Positions 12,028-12,355 of a stretch of DNA of 12,355 nucleotides are shown piece after piece. Numbering within the stretch: position 1 is the stretch's first letter; each line of letters begins with the position of its first letter. The DNA is from Bacillota bacterium (GTDB lineage: Bacteria > Bacillota > Clostridia > Oscillospirales > Ruminococcaceae). The DNA lies in contig JAKPGH010000253.1 in assembly GCA_029550985.1 (NCBI GenBank), positions 1-12,355 of the forward strand, read 5' to 3'. The translations under genes and the position numbers were made by a program. Under the pieces are notes generated by a model. That model saw nothing but the letters and a program-made list of their open reading frames with translations, searched no databases and was not told the origin of the DNA.

Positions 12028-12355
12028 CTAATCCTTTTGTTGCTGGCTTTCGCCTTTGGACAGGGCGTTGCGCAGCGCGGCCAGCTCGGCGGGGGTCAGC
12101 TCCCGGAATTTGCCGGGGGGCAGCATTCCCAGCTTGATGGGCCCGATGTGGGTGCGGCGCAGCCTGGCCACTTCCAGCCCGACGGCTTCGCACATCCGGC
12201 GCACCTGGCGGTTGCGCCCTTCGTAGATGGTGATTTGCAGCACCGTGCGGCCGGGCTCCTCGGTGAGGACATGGACCTTGGCGGGCAAAGTGGGACGCCC
12301 ATCCAGGTCAACCCCGGTGGAGAGCTGGATGAGCTGCTCCTCGGTGACCAGAGAG
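12028..12355 (-). CDS. rluB: RluB/RsuA-family rRNA pseudouridine synthase, C-terminal part (5' end outside window)
   Basis: Enzymes of this family convert a specific uridine of rRNA to pseudouridine; the RluB branch acts on 23S rRNA near position 2605 and is usual next to scpB in Firmicutes. About 108 C-terminal codons are present. The stretch LSTGVDLDGRPTLPAKV leads into LQITIYEGRNRQVRRMCEAV, the conserved E-G-(R/K)-N-(R/H)-Q-(V/I)-R-R-M motif that closes the catalytic domain, then VARLRRTHIGPIKLG and PGKFRELTPAEL, all standard for the family. The catalytic Asp (GRLD motif) and the S4 domain lie outside the window. The end is KGESQQQKD with a TAG stop. RluB rather than RsuA is inferred from Firmicutes habit. 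Confidence 0.92.
   Translation of the reverse strand, partial: SLVTEEQLIQLSTGVDLDGRPTLPAKVHVLTEEPGRTVLQITIYEGRNRQVRRMCEAVGLEVARLRRTHIGPIKLGMLPPGKFRELTPAELAALRNALSKGESQQQKD

Noticed and set aside
11840..12193. A 117-codon minus-strand frame spanning the end of rluB and the start of the 125-residue protein
   Set aside because: Out of frame with both recognised genes, Arg/Ala/Pro-rich, with no ribosome site. An AAAGGAG near 11965 has no usable start codon at proper spacing.
1..12355. Defence island, CRISPR array, prophage or insertion sequence
   Set aside because: No direct repeat array, transposase, integrase, tRNA attachment site or unusual composition block was seen; nearly all of the window is conserved housekeeping genes.

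Overview
The window looks like ordinary chromosome of a fairly GC-rich Gram-positive bacterium in the class Clostridia. An Oscillospiraceae/Ruminococcaceae-like organism is my best guess from protein style; the sequence does not prove it. Support comes from strong Shine-Dalgarno sites (GGAGGT type), B. subtilis-like gene order (ylxM-ffh-rpsP-khpA-rimM; tepA-ylzJ-spoIIIE; rsmD-coaD), a DivIVA protein, and UppP. All recognised genes lie on the minus strand. I see no mobile element, CRISPR array, tRNA or rRNA gene.

Reading in the direction of transcription (high to low coordinates), the window enters in the 3' end of an RluB-type rRNA pseudouridine synthase (12028-12355). Next is an unrecognised 125-residue protein with a CxxC pair (11527-11904), closed by a terminator. 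A promoter at 11369-11397 starts a tepA-like ClpP-fold protease, overlap-coupled to ylzJ. A structured, terminator-like element follows, then uppP (undecaprenyl-pyrophosphate phosphatase), then a large FtsK/SpoIIIE DNA translocase that ends at a strong terminator (6089-6116). A near-consensus sigma-A promoter (6045-6073) starts rsmD (16S rRNA methyltransferase), coaD (phosphopantetheine adenylyltransferase), a small coiled-coil protein and divIVA, ending at a terminator at 3067-3092. Two tandem promoters (2952-3018) then drive the SRP/ribosome operon: ylxM, ffh, rpsP, khpA and the start of rimM.

The products mostly serve growth and the cell envelope: protein targeting (YlxM, Ffh), ribosome assembly and modification (S16, RimM, RsmD, RluB), RNA binding (KhpA), coenzyme A synthesis (CoaD), lipid-carrier recycling (UppP), chromosome pumping (FtsK/SpoIIIE) and pole or septum organisation (DivIVA).

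I found no obviously new multi-gene system. The most interesting signals are smaller. divIVA appears to be cut short at a run of six T, with a 78-residue tail sitting in the +1 frame and ending 22 bases before the operon terminator. Paired RNA hairpins lie on both sides of khpA, whose product binds RNA. A 12-bp dyad occurs once on each side of the SRP-operon promoters. The TepA-like protease has a long basic C-terminal extension with an AT-hook-like motif. A multi-stem structure precedes uppP.
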